A stretch of DNA of 16,181 nucleotides from CAYMUC01 sp964471865 (lineage in GTDB: Bacteria; Actinomycetota; Acidimicrobiia; Acidimicrobiales; Ilumatobacteraceae). Positions 12,825 to 16,181 of the stretch are shown here, piece by piece. Every line of letters begins with the position of its first letter. Position 1 is the stretch's first letter. The DNA lies in assembly GCA_964471865.1 (NCBI GenBank), contig CAYYHU010000040.1, positions 1 through 16,181 of the forward strand. Reading direction: 5' to 3'. The notes beneath the pieces were generated by a model that was not told the DNA's origin, did not search any database, and saw only the letters and a program-made list of their open reading frames with translations. A program made the position numbers and the translations under genes.

Positions 12825-14453
12825 GCGGCGTGAATCCATCCACTGGAGCGCCGACCGAGTCCCGGGATCGAGATCGTCGCGCTGGGAGGGATCGGCAAGC
12901 GCCGGACCGATACGAGTCGCAAGCTCCTTACCGAGCTCGACTCCCCACTGGTCGAAACTGTTCACCCCCCAGATCAGACCCTGGAACGCGACGAGGTGTT
13001 CGTACAACGCGATGAGATGTCCCAACGTGCTCGGCGTGAGCGACTCCGCCAGGATCACAGTGCTCGGGCGATTACCGGGGAACACGCGATGAGGAACCTG
13101 CTCGGGTGACACCCCGGCGGCGATCACCTCGGCCTCGGTGCGTCCCGCAGCCAACGCCCAGGCTTGAGCGAGAAGATTGGCGACGAGAAGATCCTGATGG
13201 TCGACGAGATCCACCGTGGACGACACCACCCGTGAGGGCTTCACGAAACCGACCAGATCCACTGGGATCACATCGGTGCCCTGATGCAACAGTTGGAAGA
13301 ACGCGTGCTGGGCATCGGTTCCCGGCTCCCCCCACACCACCGGCCCCGTAGCGCCGTCGAGGGGCGAGCCGTCGAGGCGAACCGATTTCCCGTTGGACTC
13401 CATATCGAGTTGCTGCAAAAACGCCGGGAATCGCGCCAGATCATGCGAGTACGGCACCACCGCTTTGGACCCCAGCCCCAAACGCTCCCGGTAATACGCG
13501 CCCACGAGGGCCATCAGCATCGGAACGTTCGTCGCCACCGGAGCCGTGACGGCATGGACGTCGACGAGATGCATACCCGCGAGCATCTCCTCGAAGGATT
13601 CCGGACCGATGGCGACCATGACCGGAAATCCGATGGTGGAGGCCACCGAGAATCGGCCGCCAACCCAGTCCCAGAACTCGAGCACCGACTCGGGCTCGAT
13701 CCCGAATCGTTGCGCAGCTTCCCGATCCGACGTGACCCCGATCAGATGGTGCCGGGCTCCGGTCTCCCCGACCGCATCGGCGAGCCACCGGCGCGCGGCG
13801 CGGGCGTTGGTCATCGTTTCGAGAGTGGTGAAGGTCTTCGACGCGACGACCACGATCGTGGTTTCGGGATCGAGATCGACCAGCGCCGTGGCGAGACAGG
13901 CGCCGTCCACATTGCTCACGAAACGACAGGTGAACCCGGGTAACCCGAATGCGCCCAGCGCCTGAGTGACCATCGCAGGGCCGAGCGCGCTTCCTCCGAT
14001 GCCCAGATGGACCAGGGACCGGATGCGTTGGCCCGTGGCCCCACGGCGGTGACCGTCGCGAATCTCATGAGCGAGCTGTGCGGCGCGAGCTCGTTCGCGT
14101 CGAGCCTTGTCGGCCACGTCGACTCCGTCGACGAGGAGTTCGTGACCGGCGGGAAGCCGCAGCGCCGTGTGCAGGACTCGGCGCCCTTCGGTGACGTTGA
14201 CGACCTGACCCTCGAACTGGGCTCGCAACCGTGCCTGCAGGTCCAGTTCCGCGCCCCATCGCGCCACCGCCGCCCAGTGGTCCTCATCCAGAAGATGCCG
14301 TGAGAGATCGACTCGAAGGTCACCGAGTTCGATGCTGTGACGCTCGGCGCGTTCGGAATCCTGGGCAAAGGCGTCTCGCAAGGAGGCCAAGGGTGCCCGC
14401 GACCCCAAGTCGGCCCAGGCCGGCATCTCGCGATGGTGGGGAGGGTGCTCCAT
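12822..14453 (-). CDS. pgi: Glucose-6-phosphate isomerase
   Basis: Pgi interconverts glucose 6-phosphate and fructose 6-phosphate. The 543 aa are normal for the large bacterial form. The sugar-phosphate-binding loop LGIGGSALGP is at residues 150-159 and SKTFTTLET at 205-213. The catalytic residues are present: Glu352 in MESNGKSV, His383 in GEPGTDAQHAFFQ and Lys509 in SFDQWGVELGKELA. GEPGTDAQH has Asp where Asn is usual (GTNAQH), a mild change. The ATG at 14453 gives the expected N-terminus and has TAGGTT 6 nt upstream; a second in-frame ATG is at 14426. There is no Shine-Dalgarno. It is followed by pafB after 9 nt and is divergent from rarD, with 71 nt between starts. Confidence 0.96.
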   Translation of the reverse strand: MEHPPHHREMPAWADLGSRAPLASLRDAFAQDSERAERHSIELGDLRVDLSRHLLDEDHWAAVARWGAELDLQARLRAQFEGQVVNVTEGRRVLHTALRLPAGHELLVDGVDVADKARRERARAAQLAHEIRDGHRRGATGQRIRSLVHLGIGGSALGPAMVTQALGAFGLPGFTCRFVSNVDGACLATALVDLDPETTIVVVASKTFTTLETMTNARAARRWLADAVGETGARHHLIGVTSDREAAQRFGIEPESVLEFWDWVGGRFSVASTIGFPVMVAIGPESFEEMLAGMHLVDVHAVTAPVATNVPMLMALVGAYYRERLGLGSKAVVPYSHDLARFPAFLQQLDMESNGKSVRLDGSPLDGATGPVVWGEPGTDAQHAFFQLLHQGTDVIPVDLVGFVKPSRVVSSTVDLVDHQDLLVANLLAQAWALAAGRTEAEVIAAGVSPEQVPHRVFPGNRPSTVILAESLTPSTLGHLIALYEHLVAFQGLIWGVNSFDQWGVELGKELATRIGPALADPSQRDDLDPGTRSALQWMDSRR

Positions 14454-14459
14454 GCCCCG

Positions 14460-14465
14460 AACCTA
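14460..14465 (-). promoter_or_regulatory. Candidate -10 box of pgi (leaderless type)
   Basis: TAGGTT on the minus strand, 6 nt before the ATG at 14453. It fits TANNNT and is identical to the box before pafB. It supports the longer pgi start over the methionine at 14426. Confidence 0.45.
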
Positions 14466-14509
14466 TCCCCCGACCTCGCGGCGATGACCGCGGTCTCCTC
14501 CCCGACCGC

Positions 14510-14515
14510 TACCGT
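14510..14515 (+). promoter_or_regulatory. Candidate -10 box of rarD
   Basis: TACCGT lies 9 nt before the GTG at 14525, within the 71-bp divergent gap to pgi. No ribosome site precedes the GTG. This is weaker than the other boxes. Confidence 0.3.
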
Positions 14516-14524
14516 GCCCCCTCG

Positions 14525-15454
14525 GTGACTGCACCTTCAGAGATCCGTCGAGGCATCGCGTTCGGAGCGAGCGCCTATCTGATATGGGCTCTGCTGACGC
14601 TGTACTGGAAGGCCCTCGAAGATCACCCCGCTCTGGAGTTGATCGGCTGGCGTCTGTTGTTCGCATACGGGCTCCTCATGGTGATCGCGCATCGCCGAGG
14701 ACGATGGAAACGACTCGGCGCTGCGCTCACGACCCCCGGGGTGAGGTGGCGCGTCGTGCTCGGCGGAGTACTGGTCGGGGTCAACTGGACCACCTACGTG
14801 GTGGCGGTGCTCGCCGACCGGGTACTCGAAGCCTCGTTGGGGTATTTCATGGCGCCGCTCGGCACCATGGTCATCGGGGTCCTCGTGTTGGGGGAACGTC
14901 TCGATCCGGTCCTGGGGTTCGCGCTCACCATGGCGGGCGCCGCCGTGATGGTCTCCACGGTGTCGTATGGACGAGTTCCGATCGCCGCGTTGGCGATCGC
15001 GACCAGTTGGAGTCTGTATGGCCTGTTGAAGCGTCAAGCCGGACTCGATGCCTTCGACGGACTGTTCGCCGAGACCGCACCCCTGGTTCTTCCCGCTGTC
15101 GCACTCGTACTCATCGTCGGCGGAGGCGGACCGAGTTCCATCCTGCGCAACGGCGACGCCACGAGTTGGATCCTGATCGCTTTGAGCGGCGTGGTGACCG
15201 TCATCCCCCTCGCACTGTTTTCGATGGCAGCGACCCGAGTCCCTTTCACCGTGCTCGGGCCTCTCCAATATTTCGTTCCCACGATCAACTTCTTCCTGGG
15301 ATGGATCGTCTACGACGAAGAACTTCCGACCACCCGCCTGATCGCGTTCCTCTGCGTGTGGTCGGGACTCGTCGCACTGGCAACCCGAGGCGCGCTACGA
15401 AGCCGCCGGGCTCGTTCACTACGACGATTCGACGAGACCGCGGTGGCGACATGA
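14525..15454 (+). CDS. rarD: RarD-type EamA/DMT family transporter
   Basis: RarD-type proteins are drug/metabolite-superfamily membrane proteins of about 300 aa with two five-helix EamA repeats; the substrate is usually unknown. From the GTG at 14525 the protein has 309 aa. It begins RRGIAFGASAYLIWALLTLYWKALEDHPALELIGWRLLFAY (read in pieces), where the YWKAL and E-x-IGWR/HR motifs are typical of RarD. NWTTYVVAVLADRVLEASLGYF and PLGTMVIGVLVLGERL follow, and PLQYFVPTINFFLGWIVYDEEL is the signature end of the second repeat. About ten hydrophobic segments can be counted. The only in-frame start near the first helix is this GTG; the frame upstream is antisense to pgi. Its stop overlaps the next start (ATGA). 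Confidence 0.92.
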   Translation: MTAPSEIRRGIAFGASAYLIWALLTLYWKALEDHPALELIGWRLLFAYGLLMVIAHRRGRWKRLGAALTTPGVRWRVVLGGVLVGVNWTTYVVAVLADRVLEASLGYFMAPLGTMVIGVLVLGERLDPVLGFALTMAGAAVMVSTVSYGRVPIAALAIATSWSLYGLLKRQAGLDAFDGLFAETAPLVLPAVALVLIVGGGGPSSILRNGDATSWILIALSGVVTVIPLALFSMAATRVPFTVLGPLQYFVPTINFFLGWIVYDEELPTTRLIAFLCVWSGLVALATRGALRSRRARSLRRFDETAVAT

Positions 15455-15810
15455 CCAGGGTTCGACCCCACCGGGACCGCGCGCACCCCACGCCGATCCG
15501 CTCAGGCCTCGTCACACTGGTGATGGCTCTCGCAGCCGTCGCCGTGGCCGGATGCGGTACCGATTCCGCCGACTTCGTTCGCGAAGGCGAGAAGTATCTC
15601 GAGTCCGCCGAGATGACCGCGGCAGCAGGTGTTCAATTGGTCGGAGCCCGATGCGATGCTCCCAACTCGACTGCGGTGGGCACCGTGTACACCTGTACGG
15701 CGAGTGATGTACGGGGGTATGCATGGATCTTCGATGTAGAGATCACAGGTCCGCGCGAACTCACTGTCCAGGATGTGCGACCCGATCCTCGCGTCAACTG
15801 GGGCGGATGA
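15451..15810 (+). CDS. Small lipoprotein with DUF4333-like domain
   Basis: The 119-aa protein has an arginine/histidine-rich N-terminus, a hydrophobic stretch (residues 19-33) and the lipobox VAGC with Cys35, so it should be lipidated and anchored outside the membrane. The mature part contains Cys68 and Cys82, which could form a disulfide. The pattern of a cysteine after an amphipathic helix, then GTVYTCTASDVRGYAWIFDVEI, resembles DUF4333 proteins common in actinobacteria; that match is by eye. The ATG overlaps the rarD stop by 4 nt (ATGA), so it is translationally coupled. The function is unknown. Confidence 0.82.
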   Translation: MTRVRPHRDRAHPTPIRSGLVTLVMALAAVAVAGCGTDSADFVREGEKYLESAEMTAAAGVQLVGARCDAPNSTAVGTVYTCTASDVRGYAWIFDVEITGPRELTVQDVRPDPRVNWGG

Positions 15811-15903
15811 CACCTCGCAATCGGGCCGCTCACCCGTGACATCATCGAACGTCCCAAAGCGATGAGAGACGAAACGGTCCCCCATCGCCGATGACATTGC
15901 GAC

Positions 15904-16181
15904 TCACCTCGAAGCAGCCAACTGGCCGATCTCGCCGCGTAGGAAGCGTTTGAGGACCTTGACGGCGGCCTCATGGCGGTCAGGGTCACCGGTGAGATTT
16001 GCGAACCGCGCTATACCCGACAGCACCACCGTCAACAGGTCCTCCAACGCTCGGGGATCCACACCCTCTCCGAGTTCACCTCGTTGCACCGCTTCGGCGG
16101 CCATGGCTCCTACCAGTGAGGTCGACCGCGTCACCTGATCCGCGAGTCGAGCCCGCAATTCGGGTTGAGCCCGCAGATCGC
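15904..16181 (-). CDS. TetR-family-like regulator, C-terminal part (runs off the window)
   Basis: The minus-strand frame is open from the window edge to the TGA at 15904 (92 codons seen). It is helical and ends SLVGAMAAEAVQRGELGEGVDPRALEDLLTVVLSGIARFANL (shown in part), then VLKRFLRGE. The pattern of a short helix, RGEL-GVDP and a helix with LLTVVLSGIA is typical of the ligand-binding half of TetR repressors. The DNA-binding half lies outside, so the class is not proven. The 93 nt between this stop and that of the lipoprotein gene hold no convincing terminator. Confidence 0.72.
   Translation of the reverse strand, partial: DLRAQPELRARLADQVTRSTSLVGAMAAEAVQRGELGEGVDPRALEDLLTVVLSGIARFANLTGDPDRHEAAVKVLKRFLRGEIGQLAASR

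Noticed and set aside
15811..15903. Terminator between the lipoprotein and TetR-like genes
   Set aside because: Only a wide GCGATG/CATCGC pairing (15859-15888) and a 4-bp stem; neither is convincing.

Overview
The window looks like a high-GC actinobacterial chromosome fragment. Evidence: a WhiB regulator, tandem WYL regulators of the PafB/PafC type, a SCO6745-family protein, a TIGR03084 (mycothiol-linked MDMPI-type) protein, a CofC/FbiD homologue for F420, HU next to a lysine/alanine/proline tail protein, and frequent GTG starts. A deep-branching class such as Acidimicrobiia is my best guess, but that is inference. A run of exactly 100 N (7044-7143) shows it is a draft or metagenome-assembled scaffold. 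I see no insertion sequence, prophage, CRISPR array, tRNA or rRNA.

Layout: 1-1329 (minus) holds rnhB (partial) and selD. Divergent from them is a SCO6745-family protein (1389-2288), whose 3' end overlaps that of an unrecognised 433-aa protein following gpsA on the minus strand (to 4525). Divergent from gpsA, cofC and a PIG-L/LmbE deacetylase run to 6076. They converge on a TIGR03084 metal-binding protein (6111-6884), which lies downstream of a nucleoid pair: HU and a separate KKPAAKKAAA-repeat protein (6942-7530). A 526-base non-coding stretch separates HU from a PIN-PhoH ATPase (8057-9370). Then come whiB, a limonene-epoxide-hydrolase-like protein and a DnaQ-like exonuclease (to 10942). The exonuclease converges on a minus-strand group pgi-pafB-pafC (14453 to 10924). 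Divergent from pgi are rarD and a small lipoprotein (to 15810); a TetR-type regulator, cut by the window edge, closes the window.

How the genes fit together: most are core metabolism or cell maintenance (RNA/DNA hybrid removal, selenophosphate, phospholipid precursor, F420, glycolysis). A loose genome-maintenance theme runs through RNase HII, HU plus tail, PIN-PhoH, the DEDDh exonuclease and PafBC, without evidence that they form one system. I did not find a convincing new multi-gene system. The most interesting signals are: the mycobacterial-HupB-like tail encoded as its own cistron directly after HU; a recurring TAGNNT-like box 6-9 nt before many start codons, suggesting widespread leaderless transcription, including one box that shares its first three bases with the pgi stop codon; and exact inverted or near-exact direct repeats at the TIGR03084, HU and whiB promoters.
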